Below are positions 18,157 through 27,077 of a DNA stretch of 64,000 nt, in pieces. The notes under the pieces are model-generated. The model searched no databases, had not been told where the DNA came from, and saw nothing but the letters and a program-made list of their open reading frames with translations. This stretch comes from Hypericibacter sp049323455 (GTDB lineage Bacteria; Pseudomonadota; Alphaproteobacteria; Dongiales; Dongiaceae). Position 1 is the stretch's first letter, and each line of letters begins with the position of its first letter. A program made the position numbers and the translations under genes. The DNA lies in contig JBMONF010000011.1 of the NCBI GenBank assembly GCA_049323455.1, positions 85,086-149,085 of the forward strand. The letters are read 5' to 3'.

Positions 18157-19595
18157 CAGCGGTTCCCGACCTTGGCGAGCGCCGAAACCGGCGCCAGGGC
18201 GAGCCCTTTGACCTCGAGGCTCTGCGCCCAGGCGACTGCGCGCTCGATGGTGACCGGATAGGGTTGCGCCAGGGCCAGAGCCGCACCGGTCTCGCGCGCG
18301 GCGCGCTCGAGTTGCTGCAGCCGCCCGTCGATCGCGACGCGGGTGGCTTCGGTGTCGATGAAGCGCGTATTGGCGGCCCAGGGCAGATCGACCTCGCCGG
18401 CGATCTCGGGCACGGCGCTGGCGGGGCTCGAGCGGTTGTCGACATAGAGGAAGCCGCGCTGAGCCAGCCGCGCCAGCACGGGGCGCAGCAGCTGCGGGTT
18501 CGAGGCGAAGCGCGAGCCCATGTTGGCCACCACGCCGGCCACGCCGTCGGCACGGCCCAGCACCCAGTCGAGGCGCTGCAGATTGTCGGTCGCCGAAAGG
18601 CTCGACAGCAGCGCCTGGGGCCCCGGATCGTCGGCCGGATAGTTCATCGGCTCCATCGGCAGCTCCACCAGCACCTCGTGGCCCGCGGCGCGCGCCCTCA
18701 AGACCCATTCCTGGAGGTTGCCCGCATAGGGGCTGAAGGCGAGCGTGACGCCGGGCGGCAGCTGTCGGATCGCGGCCTGGGTCGCGGCGCTGCTGAGGCC
18801 GAGCCCCGTCACGACGAGGGCCACGCGCGGGCGCGGATCGTCGGCCGGGAAACTGGCGGCATAACGCCGCCAGGGCTGCTCCGGCGCGGCCGGTGCGGAA
18901 AGCGTCGCCGCGGCGCTCTGGGTTGCTGCCGGCGGCAGCGCGGCCGGGGTGGAAGCGGACGGCGTGGGCGGTGCCGATGCGCTCGATGCCGATGGGGCCG
19001 CCGGCTCGGGCACGGCTCCCCCGGCTGTAGCGGCGGCCGCGGTCGTTGACGCGCCGGCAGGGGCCGGCGGCTCGGGCTTTTGCGGCGGGATCAATGTCTC
19101 CAGCGCGGAAGCGGTCGTCATCTCGCTCGGCATGGCGTCGGGAGGTGCAGGTTCGGTCGTCGCCGACGGCGAAGGCGCGGTCGGCGTGCTTGGCGCCGCA
19201 TTGGCGGCCTGGTCGAGGCCCGTCTCCTCGATGGCGTTCGGTGGCGTTGTCGTCGAGGCCGCGGCCTCTTGGCCGGCAGCGGGCGCGCCGGGCGCGCTTG
19301 ATGGCGCAGCGCTGTCGGGCCGCGGCGTCGGCGCCGTCGCCGCCGCTGCCTCTGCGCCGCTCCCCTCTTCTGGAGACGCCGGTGCCGCGAGGTCGGGGAT
19401 CTCGACGACGATGACGGGCGGTTGCCCGGTCAGGTCCTCGAGCCGATGCGTCGCCGCCAGCCAGCCATAAATGGCGGCCGCCGCGCCAAGGATCAAGAGC
19501 GCGGCGAGGACGAAGACCTGGCCTGCGCGCCGCGGCTTGACGGGCGATCCGGCGTCGGGCGGCGAATTCACCACATCCGTGTCGGCGTTGCGCAT
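18156..19595 (-). CDS. Divergent polysaccharide deacetylase family protein (YibQ-like)
   Basis: A 479-residue protein. A single membrane segment near residues 28-48 is followed by a long Ala/Pro/Ser/Thr-rich linker (about 70-250). The C-terminal globular domain (about 255-475) has P-R-V-A-L-V-V-T-G-L-G-L, L-P-P-G-V-T-L-A-F-S-P-Y, H-E-V-L-V-E-L-P-M-E-P-M and the N-M-G-S-R block, matching the divergent polysaccharide deacetylase family. This is conserved next to ctpA and envC and thought to act in the cell envelope. Its linker length is unusual. Nearby order envC-ctpA-yibQ-rppH supports the assignment. Confidence 0.85.
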   Translation of the reverse strand: MRNADTDVVNSPPDAGSPVKPRRAGQVFVLAALLILGAAAAIYGWLAATHRLEDLTGQPPVIVVEIPDLAAPASPEEGSGAEAAAATAPTPRPDSAAPSSAPGAPAAGQEAAASTTTPPNAIEETGLDQAANAAPSTPTAPSPSATTEPAPPDAMPSEMTTASALETLIPPQKPEPPAPAGASTTAAAATAGGAVPEPAAPSASSASAPPTPSASTPAALPPAATQSAAATLSAPAAPEQPWRRYAASFPADDPRPRVALVVTGLGLSSAATQAAIRQLPPGVTLAFSPYAGNLQEWVLRARAAGHEVLVELPMEPMNYPADDPGPQALLSSLSATDNLQRLDWVLGRADGVAGVVANMGSRFASNPQLLRPVLARLAQRGFLYVDNRSSPASAVPEIAGEVDLPWAANTRFIDTEATRVAIDGRLQQLERAARETGAALALAQPYPVTIERAVAWAQSLEVKGLALAPVSALAKVGNR

Positions 19596-19662
19596 GCGCG
19601 CGCGCGACGGAGAGGCGCGCCCTCGTTCACCGCGCTCTCCGCCCGCGTCATGCGCCGCCGCC

Positions 19663-21039
19663 TCAGTTGGCCTTCTCGGCCTGCATCAGTGCCAGCCCGC
19701 GCAGCAGATCCAGGGCCCGCGACAGTTGATAGTCCTGCGCCGTCGCGTCGGCGGCCGCGCCGGCGGCCTCGCCCTGGCCGGGCTGGGCTCCGTTGGGGGC
19801 GGTGCCGGCGGGCGGCGTGCCGTTGCCTTGCGGCTGGGTCGGGGCCTGGCCCTGCGGCTCGCCTTGAGGCTGGTTCTGCGCCGGCGGCTGTCCGCCGTCG
19901 TTCGGGAGCGCGCCGCGCAGCTCCGATTCATGGCGCTCGGGTCCATCGCCGACGATCTCGATCTTGGCCTGCTTGACCTCGATGTCGGGCACGATGCCGG
20001 TGCCCTGGATCGAGCGGCCCGACGGCGTGTAGTAGCGCGCCGTGGTGAGCCGGATCGCGCCGTTGCCCGGCAGCGGGATGATGGTCTGCACCGAGCCCTT
20101 GCCGAAGGAGGTGGTGCCCATGAGGATCGCGCGGCGATGATCCTGCAGCGCGCCGGCGACGATCTCGGAAGCCGACGCGGAGCCGCTGTTGATCAGCACG
20201 ACCATCGGCAGCTCGCCGGTGATGTCGCCGGGCTCGGCGTTGAAGCGCTGCGCGGCCTTGGGGTCGCGCCCGCGCGTCGAGACGATCTCGCCCTGCTCCA
20301 GGAAGTCGTCGGAGACGGCGATGGCCTGATCGAGCAGGCCGCCCGGGTTGTTGCGCAGATCGAGGACGAGCCCCTCCAGCTTGCCGCCGGCCTGCTGCTT
20401 CAGCTTGTCGATCGCCGCCTTGAGGCCGCTGTCGGTCTGCTCGCTGAAGCTCGTGATGCGGACATAGCCGATCGTGCCCTCGAGGCGCGAGCGTACCGAC
20501 TGGATCTTGATCACGGCGCGCTTCAGCGTGACGTCGAAGGGCTCCGCGTTGCCGCGCTGGATCGTGAGCTTGATCTCGGAATCGACCGGCCCGCGCATCT
20601 TGTCGACGGCCTCGGAGAGCGTCAGGCCCATCACCGGCTGCCCGTCGATCTGGATGATGAGATCGCCCGGCTGGATACCGGCCTTGTAGGCGGGCGTATC
20701 GTCGATCGGGGAGACGACGCGGACCACGCCGTTCTCCATCGTGACCTCGATGCCGAGCCCGCCGAACTCGCCCTTGGTCTGGACCTGCATGTCTTCGAAG
20801 CTCTGCGGGTCCATGTAGCTCGAGTGCGGATCGAGCGAGCTCAACATGCCGTTGATGGCGGCTTCGATCAGCTTCTTGTCGCTGACCTCCTCGACATAGG
20901 AGGAGCGCACCCGTTCGAACACGTCGCCGAACAGGTTCAGCTGGCGATAGGTCTCGGAAGTGTCGTCCGAGCCGGCAGGAAAGGAGACGAGGCAGAGCCC
21001 GAGGGCCGCTGCCGCTGCCACACGCAGGGTGCGAGTCAT
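19663..21039 (-). CDS. ctpA: C-terminal processing peptidase, S41A family (CtpA)
   Basis: A 458-residue secreted serine peptidase. Signal peptide at 1-24, then the CtpA N-terminal helical region, and a PDZ domain (about 85-165; E-F-G-G-L-G-I-E-V, Y-K-A-G-I-Q-P-G-D-L-I). The catalytic domain has L-D-L-R-N-N-P-G-G-L-L, nucleophile Ser in N-S-G-S-A-S-A-S-E-I and general-base Lys in F-G-K-G-S-V-Q. The C-terminal tail (about 365-440) is rich in Gln, Pro and Gly and is low-complexity. It acts in the periplasm on cell-wall hydrolases or their regulators, consistent with the adjacent EnvC-like gene. Confidence 0.93.
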   Translation of the reverse strand: MTRTLRVAAAAALGLCLVSFPAGSDDTSETYRQLNLFGDVFERVRSSYVEEVSDKKLIEAAINGMLSSLDPHSSYMDPQSFEDMQVQTKGEFGGLGIEVTMENGVVRVVSPIDDTPAYKAGIQPGDLIIQIDGQPVMGLTLSEAVDKMRGPVDSEIKLTIQRGNAEPFDVTLKRAVIKIQSVRSRLEGTIGYVRITSFSEQTDSGLKAAIDKLKQQAGGKLEGLVLDLRNNPGGLLDQAIAVSDDFLEQGEIVSTRGRDPKAAQRFNAEPGDITGELPMVVLINSGSASASEIVAGALQDHRRAILMGTTSFGKGSVQTIIPLPGNGAIRLTTARYYTPSGRSIQGTGIVPDIEVKQAKIEIVGDGPERHESELRGALPNDGGQPPAQNQPQGEPQGQAPTQPQGNGTPPAGTAPNGAQPGQGEAAGAAADATAQDYQLSRALDLLRGLALMQAEKAN

Positions 21040-21054
21040 ACCGTCACTTCCATT

Positions 21055-22326
21055 CTAGTTGTCGCGGATGCCGAGCCACGGCGCGGGGTCGATCGGTTGT
21101 CCGCCACGTCGCAGCTCCACATAAAGTTTCGGCCCACCGTTGACGGCGGGCCCCATCTGCCCGATCGGTTCGCCTTCCTTGATCCATTGGCCGACCGCCA
21201 CATCGATGCGGCCGAGGCCAGCCAGGAGGGTATGGTATCCGCCCGCATGTTCGATGATCAAGATTGCCCCGTAGCCTCTGAAGGGACCCTGAAACACCAC
21301 CTGACCATCGAACGGCGCCACCACCTGGGCCTCGGGCCTGGTGCGGAAGGTGACGCCGCGGTTGCGGCCGCCCTCCTCGGCGGGGTCGCCGAAGCCCGCC
21401 TGGATCGTGCCCGTCACCGGCATGGCGATGGAGGCCGGCCGATCCGGGAAGGCGCGCAGGCCCGCCGGCGCCTGCAGGGCGGCCGGCATGGCGCCGGCCT
21501 CTCCAGCCGGACGGTCGGGCTTCGACGGCGGCCGCAGCGCCTCGAGCCGGCGCAGAAGGTCGCGCAGGTCGTCGGCCTGCGCGGCGAGCTGCTCGGCCCG
21601 AGCGGCCGCCGCCGACTGCTCGGCGCCGGCCCTGGCCTCCAGCGCCCGGCGCTCTTCGACCAGCTTGGCGATCTCGGCGTTCTCCGCCGCGAGTTTGCCG
21701 CTTTCGGCCTCGAGCGCGGCTTTGCGCTCGGCGATCTCGCCCTTCAGGCGCTCGAGCTCGGCCAGCGAACCGGCGAGATCGGCCGCGCGCTTCTGCAGCG
21801 CCGGGATCGCGCTGCCGAGCAGCAGGGCGCCGCGCAGCCGGTCGAGCGGGCGCTCGGCGCCGATCAGCAAAGCGGCCGGCGGCTGCAGGGCGAGCCAGCC
21901 CAGCGCCGCCAAGCCGGCATCGAGCTGCCGCCGGCGGCCCTCGAGCTCGGCCTCCTTGACGTCGAGGCTCTCTTCGAGCGCGGCGAGGGTGCCGTCGATC
22001 TCGTCGAGCCCGGCTTCCAGCTCCTGAGCGCGCTTGCCGGCCGCCACCAGCCTGTCCTGCATCTCCGCGATCTCCCGCGCCAGGGCCGCGCGCTGCTGCG
22101 CCAAGGCCGCGACCCGCGCGCGGTCCTGTTCGAGCGCGCGCTCGACCTGCTGGAGCTGGTCGCCGCTGGGCGTGCTCGAGGCCCCGCGGTCGGGATGCTG
22201 TGCCTCCGTCTCCTGCGCGTTCGATGGTGCGATGCCGGCGGCAGCGAGCGCGGCAAGAAGCGCCAGGACCAGCCGGGCCGCGGCTCGCGACGTTCTATTC
22301 GCCGACACGCCGCTCCCGTTCCACAC
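21055..22326 (-). CDS. EnvC-like murein hydrolase activator (degenerate LytM/M23 domain)
   Basis: A protein of up to 423 residues starting at GTG; an in-frame GTG at 22308 would give a cleaner signal peptide ending ...S-N-A-Q. Coiled-coil segments rich in Ala, Glu, Leu and Arg fill about 55-265, followed by a linker and a C-terminal LytM fold (about 310-423; Y-G-A-I-L-I-I-E-H-A-G-G-Y-H-T-L-L-A-G-L). The zinc ligands are lost: the usual H-x3-D is N-R-G-V-T-F and the H-x-H becomes L-Y-V-E. This is the pattern of EnvC, which activates amidases instead of cutting murein. It overlaps the end of gpmI and precedes ctpA, a conserved order. Confidence 0.85.
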   Translation of the reverse strand: MWNGSGVSANRTSRAAARLVLALLAALAAAGIAPSNAQETEAQHPDRGASSTPSGDQLQQVERALEQDRARVAALAQQRAALAREIAEMQDRLVAAGKRAQELEAGLDEIDGTLAALEESLDVKEAELEGRRRQLDAGLAALGWLALQPPAALLIGAERPLDRLRGALLLGSAIPALQKRAADLAGSLAELERLKGEIAERKAALEAESGKLAAENAEIAKLVEERRALEARAGAEQSAAAARAEQLAAQADDLRDLLRRLEALRPPSKPDRPAGEAGAMPAALQAPAGLRAFPDRPASIAMPVTGTIQAGFGDPAEEGGRNRGVTFRTRPEAQVVAPFDGQVVFQGPFRGYGAILIIEHAGGYHTLLAGLGRIDVAVGQWIKEGEPIGQMGPAVNGGPKLYVELRRGGQPIDPAPWLGIRDN

Positions 22327-23911
22327 GCTTTGCGCCCGGACGGATCAGCGAACGGCCCGTCATCTCGGCCGGCTGAGGCAGGCCCATGAGCGCGAGCAGT
22401 GTGGGTGCGACATCGGCGAGCCTGCCGTCGGCCAGGGCGTCGAACCCGGCCGGCGCGTTCACCAGCATGGCGGGCACGCGGTTGAGCGTGTGCGCCGTGT
22501 GCGGCTGGCCCGTCTCGGGGTCGAACATCATCTCGGCATTGCCGTGGTCGGCGGTGATCAGCATGGCGCCGCCGACGCGCGTCACGGCCTCGGCGACCCG
22601 GCCGAGGCAGCGGTCGACCGCCTCCACCGCCTCGATCGCGGCCGCGAGATTCCCGGTGTGACCCACCATGTCGGTATTGGCGTAGTTGACGACGATGAAA
22701 TCGTAGGTCTGGGCATCGATGGCTTCGACCAGCTTGTCCGTCACCTCGTAGGCCGACATCTCGGGCTTGAGGTCGTAGGTCGCGACCTTGGGCGAAGGCA
22801 CCAGGATGCGGTCCTCGCCCGGGAACACCGTCTCCTCGCCGCCGTTGAAGAAGAAGGTGACGTGCGCGTACTTCTCGGTCTCGGCGATCCTGAGCTGCTT
22901 CAAGCCGGCCTTCGAGACGATCTCGCCGATGCTGTTGCGCACCGTCTCGGGCGGGAACAACGTCGTGAGGAAGGCGTTGAGTGCGGCCGAATACTCGACC
23001 AGCCCGGCAGCGGCAGCAAAGCGCACCCGGCGCGCCCGCGCGAAGCCGCTGAAGGCGGGATCGAGCAGCGCCGTGAGGATCTCGCGTGCGCGATCGGCGC
23101 GGAAATTGCCCATCAGCACGCCGTCCCCGTCCTTCATGCCGCCATAGCCGTCGATCACGGTCGGCGCCACGAACTCGTCGGTCACCTCGCGCGCATAGCT
23201 CTGGGCCACGGCCGCGTCGGCCGTGGGCGCTCGTTCGCCTCGGGCCAGCACCAGGGCATCATAGGCCTTCTCGACGCGCTCCCAGCGCTTGTCGCGATCC
23301 ATGGCATAGAAACGGCCGCTGACGGTGGCGGTGGCGATGCCGGCACCGGGGGAGAGCGCGGCCTCGAACCGGGCCAGATGGTCGCGCGCACTCGAGGGCG
23401 GCGTGTCGCGGCCGTCGAGAAAGGCGTGAATGCGCACAGCGACACCTTGGCTCGCGACGATGTTCGCGAGCGCCGCGATATGCGCCTGATGGCTGTGCAC
23501 GCCGCCCGGCGACACCAGCCCCATCAGATGGCAGGCGCCGCCGCTGGCCTCGAGCTTCGCGGCGAACTCGAGCAGCGCCGGGTTCTTGGCCAGGGTGCCG
23601 TCCTTGATGGCTTGGTCGATGCGAGGCAGATCCTGCAACACGACCCGGCCGCCGCCGAGATTCATGTGGCCGACCTCGGAGTTTCCCATCTGTCCCATGG
23701 GCAGCCCCACGGCCAGCTCGGAGGCGTCGAGGAAGGACATCGGCGAGCCCGCCGCCAGGCGGTCGAGGTTCGGCGTCTTCGCCTGCCAGATCGCGTTGTC
23801 CGGCTGCGCGGGATCGGGGCGATGGCCCCAGCCGTCGAGGATGCAAAGCACGACCGGGCGAGGAACAGGAGGGCGCAACCGGTCGGAACGGGGTTGGGAG
23901 GGCTCGGTCAT
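22295..23911 (-). CDS. gpmI: 2,3-bisphosphoglycerate-independent phosphoglycerate mutase
   Basis: A 538-residue two-domain Mn-dependent enzyme of glycolysis interconverting 3- and 2-phosphoglycerate. It has V-L-C-I-L-D-G-W-G-H (metal Asp), G-Q-M-G-N-S-E-V-G-H-M (phosphorylated Ser near residue 77), a central G-G-V-H-S-H and F-L-D-G-R-D-T-P-P block, N-F-R-A-D-R-A-R, then D-M-V-G-H-T-G and I-T-A-D-H-G-N-A-E supplying the remaining metal ligands. Length is a little above the usual 510 owing to both tails. Confidence 0.96.
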   Translation of the reverse strand: MTEPSQPRSDRLRPPVPRPVVLCILDGWGHRPDPAQPDNAIWQAKTPNLDRLAAGSPMSFLDASELAVGLPMGQMGNSEVGHMNLGGGRVVLQDLPRIDQAIKDGTLAKNPALLEFAAKLEASGGACHLMGLVSPGGVHSHQAHIAALANIVASQGVAVRIHAFLDGRDTPPSSARDHLARFEAALSPGAGIATATVSGRFYAMDRDKRWERVEKAYDALVLARGERAPTADAAVAQSYAREVTDEFVAPTVIDGYGGMKDGDGVLMGNFRADRAREILTALLDPAFSGFARARRVRFAAAAGLVEYSAALNAFLTTLFPPETVRNSIGEIVSKAGLKQLRIAETEKYAHVTFFFNGGEETVFPGEDRILVPSPKVATYDLKPEMSAYEVTDKLVEAIDAQTYDFIVVNYANTDMVGHTGNLAAAIEAVEAVDRCLGRVAEAVTRVGGAMLITADHGNAEMMFDPETGQPHTAHTLNRVPAMLVNAPAGFDALADGRLADVAPTLLALMGLPQPAEMTGRSLIRPGAKRVERERRVGE

Positions 23912-23985
23912 CGCTGGCAGTCTATCGCACTTCCATGCAGGGGAGCGGTCATTTCAGGGCTCTAGCATTTCAGAGCCCCGGCATT

Positions 23986-24603
23986 TCAAGGCGAAGGCGG
24001 CTCCACCCGGCGCAGCGCGATCAGCTCGTCCCACAGGGCCGCCGTGTCCGCGGCCAGGAGAAAGGCGCGGATCTGCTCGGGCTCGGCCGTAATATGGGAT
24101 GTCGGCGCGCCTTCCGCATCCTTCTTGCCGGCGAGCTTGCCGGCGCCGATGGCCTTCACCACCGCATCCTCGCGCATCAACCGGACATCGAGCCCGCCAT
24201 CGGGCCGCTCGTCGTAAAGCACGAAGAAGAACGGCTCGTCCGACGCGGTCTTGCAGTCGGCAAGCGGCCCGACCAGGTTGATGTAGCGGGCCTTGCCGAC
24301 GCGGCTCAGATGGCCGCAATAGCGGTCGACCGAGCCGCTCCCGTCCTTCTCGAAAGCGACCGCGACGATCTCGACCGTGCCGGGCACGCTGCCGGCCGGC
24401 TGGAACACGTGGAAGAAAACGGCGCCATTCTCGCTCCCTCCACCCCAGGTCCCGAGCAGATCCGGATCGGCCGCCGCCGGGTCGGGCGGCGCGATGGGAT
24501 AGCGCGAATCGACCAGACAGCCACCGAGCGCGACCAGCGCCAGGGCCAGCCCTGCCAGCGCGGCGGCGAAGCGCAGCGATCGGAGTGGCTTTGCCGAGAT
24601 CAT
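23986..24603 (-). CDS. Putative lipoprotein of unknown function
   Basis: A 205-residue protein from ATG at 24603; a TTG 30 bases upstream is also in frame but unlikely. The signal peptide ends in a lipobox, L-V-A-L-G-G-C (Cys near residue 28), predicting lipidation and attachment to the envelope. The mature part has D-L-L-G-T-W and several aromatic beta-like stretches, resembling small lipocalin-like or DUF lipoproteins, but I do not recognise the family. It lies between gpmI and rlmH, where this lineage normally has little. Confidence 0.6.
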   Translation of the reverse strand: MISAKPLRSLRFAAALAGLALALVALGGCLVDSRYPIAPPDPAAADPDLLGTWGGGSENGAVFFHVFQPAGSVPGTVEIVAVAFEKDGSGSVDRYCGHLSRVGKARYINLVGPLADCKTASDEPFFFVLYDERPDGGLDVRLMREDAVVKAIGAGKLAGKKDAEGAPTSHITAEPEQIRAFLLAADTAALWDELIALRRVEPPSP

Positions 24604-24656
24604 GGCGCGTGTTTCCCCCAAGCCGATCGACAAGATACCGGCCTTATACCGGCCTT

Positions 24657-25124
24657 TCAGGCGCGGTGATAGGGGTGGCCGGCCAGGATCTGCTGGGCGC
24701 GATAGAGCTGCTCCATCACCATCCCTCGCACCAGGAGGTGCGGCCAGGTCATGGGCCCCAGGGCCAGCACCAGATCGGCGGCCTCGAGCGCGGCCGGCCC
24801 GTGGCCCGCGGCACCGCCGATCAGGAAGGCGAGCGTGTCACGCCCCTCGTCGCGCCAACGCCTGACGCGCTGGGCGAAGGCCTCGCTGGTGAGGCTCTTG
24901 CCGCTCTCGTCGAGCGTCACCACCGCCAGGCGTCCGCGCTCGCGCGGCAACAGCGCCAGCAGCAGCTCGGCCTCGCGCGCCTCGAGTTGCGGCTCGGGCA
25001 GGCTGCGCTTCTCCTCCACCTCCCTGAGCTCCACGGCCCAAGCCAGGCGGCGGCGATAGTCCTCGAAGAGGTCGCGCATGGGGCCCGCCTTCCAGCGGCC
25101 GACGGCGCAGATCAGGACGCGCAT
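24657..25124 (-). CDS. rlmH: 23S rRNA (pseudouridine1915-N3)-methyltransferase RlmH
   Basis: A 155-residue SPOUT methyltransferase that methylates pseudouridine 1915 in helix 69. The SAM-binding trefoil knot is visible in F-L-I-G-G-A-A-G-H-G, L-A-L-G-P-M-T-W-P-H and the C-terminal L-V-R-G-M-V-M-E-Q-L-Y-R-A-Q-Q-I...G-H-P-Y-H-R. In many Alphaproteobacteria this gene follows rsfS directly; here rsfS is about 25 kb away on the same strand. Confidence 0.95.
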   Translation of the reverse strand: MRVLICAVGRWKAGPMRDLFEDYRRRLAWAVELREVEEKRSLPEPQLEAREAELLLALLPRERGRLAVVTLDESGKSLTSEAFAQRVRRWRDEGRDTLAFLIGGAAGHGPAALEAADLVLALGPMTWPHLLVRGMVMEQLYRAQQILAGHPYHRA

Positions 25125-25459
25125 GAGGCCTCGCGACAGTTTCGATGCTAAAATAATTTATAGTAATAGTTTATAGTTTCGCGAATAGCTGAAACCAGGG
25201 CAGGTGAAACCGGCGCCGTCGGCAGAGTGCACGGCGGTTCTCAGAACCGGCTTGTCCGCCAGACCAGAAAGTTGATATCGTTTTACATAATAGAAGCGAA
25301 GACCGTCTGAGAAAACCATGCGGGTGGCTCCGAGGCGTGAGAGATAGCTCCGCCGGGCAAGCACCCCGACCCCAATAGGACTGACGCCGACCTTGAGGCG
25401 CCTTCGCGTCGCGAACCCGTTTCGCGGCGCGCGCAGTGCTTTTTTGCAAGGAGGTCGCC
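25125..25459. other. AT-richer intergenic region at the left edge of the inserted block
   Basis: 335 bases with no recognisable gene. About 25145-25190 is unusually AT-rich and, read on the minus strand, offers several TATAAA/TATTAC-like -10 elements for rlmH. The stretch 25270-25300 is also AT-rich and may carry a plus-strand promoter for the repeat-protein gene; no good -35 pairing is evident. The composition change marks the boundary of the block separating rsfS and rlmH. Confidence 0.4.
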
Positions 25460-25462
25460 ATG
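25436..25462 (+). promoter_or_regulatory. Strong RBS/leader of first repeat protein (copy 1 of duplicated leader)
   Basis: AAGGAGGT at 25448-25455, a full anti-16S match, lies 4 bases before ATG at 25460. The 27 bases 25436-25462 match 27051-27077 at 25 positions, so the translation start signal was duplicated with the gene. This decides the start in favour of 25460. Confidence 0.7.
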
Positions 25463-27025
25463 CCCGCTTCTTCGTCTCCTCTGTCGGATCATTTCGCGCG
25501 GGAAGCCGGTTTCGTTGGTTGCTTGGGCCCGCAAGCGGCGCTGCCCGGTACGGGAAGCGATGCGGCTATCGGCATCCTTTCTCGATCCGGCAGGCCGGAA
25601 TTCGCGATGAGCAACGCTCGATCCCCGGCAGGATCGATCATCGGTGCCCTGGCCGCCGCGGCGATATCGGCGGCGTTTCCGTCGGGAAAAGCCCACGGTG
25701 CCGACTTGGCGCCCAACCCGGAAGGTCAATTCGACAATCTTCCCGGTATCGGCGCCACCTACACCTATCAGGAAGGCGACACGGACCAGGACGGCAATGC
25801 GGACTTCAGAGTGGTGATCGACGGCGATCCGATCACGGCCCAGAACCAGGGGCAATCGCCGGCGCATCGGTTCATCGACAATGCGAACAAGCAGTGGACT
25901 GCGACCGTACAGATCACGACGCGAAACCGGGCGCCGAACAACATCGATTCGATCGAGATCAATCTCTCCAAGCTGCAGCATCTGGTGGCCCCGCAAGGCC
26001 ATCCGGAGCAGGGTGCAGGAGGCATGCCGCCGGGCAAAATCTTTGGAACCGATGCCGCCTTCGGCGATGTCAATCCCGATAGAAACATCAAGTTTTCTCG
26101 CTTCTATAGCGAGAAGATCAGGCATGGCGGCGGCAAGGACCCCCACACGGATGTCTTTCAGGCGCGTTATTCCCAGGAGGTCGGGGCCAAACCCTGTCAA
26201 TTATGTCGCGACATCGAGGATTGGAGCCTGTTTCTGTTCGGCGAGCATATTGCCAAGCCGCCGAGCAAGGTCGACGTGAACAAAGAGATCACGATCGTCG
26301 AGCAGATCTTCAAGACCAAGACGGTCACCCTCGATGTGGTCGTCGATGTCGTCACCACGACCGCTACCGAGTCTCATGCGATTGCCGCCGTCAGCAATGC
26401 GGGCAACAGCTTCGATCTCGGATCCTCCACCGGAGATCTCAGAAGCTGGGAATGGAGCAGCGCGGTCGAAGGCAATAGCGGGATAACCGCCTTCAACGAG
26501 GATGTCGGCGTCCTTTCCAACCAGGGGCTGCTGCTGGCCGTCGGCGAATTGGCCGACCTCGGCAACCTGCCCCCGGGCGCGGGGTCCCTGACGGACAGCC
26601 AATCGGCGGCGGAACAAAGCCTTGAAGCGAACTTCGTGGACTTGGCCGGCGGCGTCATCGGCGGCGGGGACGAGGTTGCGGCCATCTCGAGCAACCCTGC
26701 GACCGCCATCGCGGGCACCATCGAGGATTCGATCAGCGACAACACCGGCGTCACCGGCGTCAACCTCAACGGAGGCTTCGTCAACAACCAGACGCACACG
26801 CTGTCGTTGGCTCTCAGCCTGGTTCCGGGCGTGGCGCTTTCGGATGCCGAGTTGGACCAGTCGATCACCGGCAGCGAGCTGGTGGGTGGCAACGGGACGC
26901 ACGCGACGACGACGCAAGATTCGCTGAACGGCAACTCCGGCATCACCGTCGTCAACCATTCCGCCGGGACGCTCGGCAATCAAGCGACGGTCATCAGCTT
27001 CGCCGGCCAAGCGGACTTTCAGTAA
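25460..27025 (+). CDS. Secreted repeat protein with NxG[IV]xxxN...NQ repeats (amyloid- or adhesin-like), paralogue 1
   Basis: A 521-residue protein of no family I can name with confidence. The start at 25460 follows a perfect Shine-Dalgarno; a signal-like segment begins only at Met50 (M-S-N-A-R, then an Ala-rich core ending A-H-G-A-D), so an internal start at 25607 is possible. The middle (about 100-290) has a polar domain with C-Q-L-C-R-D. The C-terminal half has three repeats: N-S-G-I-T-A-F-N..., N-T-G-V-T-G-V-N...N-N-Q and N-S-G-I-T-V-V-N...G-N-Q, each followed by a hydrophobic strand. The pattern recalls Fap or curli-type functional amyloid repeats. It aligns with the next gene repeat by repeat. 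Confidence 0.6.
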   Translation: MPASSSPLSDHFAREAGFVGCLGPQAALPGTGSDAAIGILSRSGRPEFAMSNARSPAGSIIGALAAAAISAAFPSGKAHGADLAPNPEGQFDNLPGIGATYTYQEGDTDQDGNADFRVVIDGDPITAQNQGQSPAHRFIDNANKQWTATVQITTRNRAPNNIDSIEINLSKLQHLVAPQGHPEQGAGGMPPGKIFGTDAAFGDVNPDRNIKFSRFYSEKIRHGGGKDPHTDVFQARYSQEVGAKPCQLCRDIEDWSLFLFGEHIAKPPSKVDVNKEITIVEQIFKTKTVTLDVVVDVVTTTATESHAIAAVSNAGNSFDLGSSTGDLRSWEWSSAVEGNSGITAFNEDVGVLSNQGLLLAVGELADLGNLPPGAGSLTDSQSAAEQSLEANFVDLAGGVIGGGDEVAAISSNPATAIAGTIEDSISDNTGVTGVNLNGGFVNNQTHTLSLALSLVPGVALSDAELDQSITGSELVGGNGTHATTTQDSLNGNSGITVVNHSAGTLGNQATVISFAGQADFQ

Positions 27026-27050
27026 CCCGTCGACGATCGATGTGGGCGCC

Positions 27051-27077
27051 GTGCTTTTCTGCAAGGAGGTCGTCATG
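27051..27077 (+). promoter_or_regulatory. Strong RBS/leader of second repeat protein (copy 2 of duplicated leader)
   Basis: The same GTGCTTTT...AAGGAGGTCG leader as at 25436, with two substitutions in 27 bases, ending in ATG at 27075. The gap after the first gene's stop is only 49 bases, so the two genes are probably co-transcribed and independently, strongly translated. Confidence 0.7.

Noticed and set aside
19471..22389. A 972-codon plus-strand open frame
   Set aside because: It is antisense to ctpA, envC and yibQ and has the His/Arg/Gly/Asp-rich composition of a high-GC shadow, with no domain.
25283..26200. Minus-strand frame of 305 codons opposite the first repeat protein
   Set aside because: No homology, and the plus strand has a perfect ribosome binding site and a paralogue with the same architecture.
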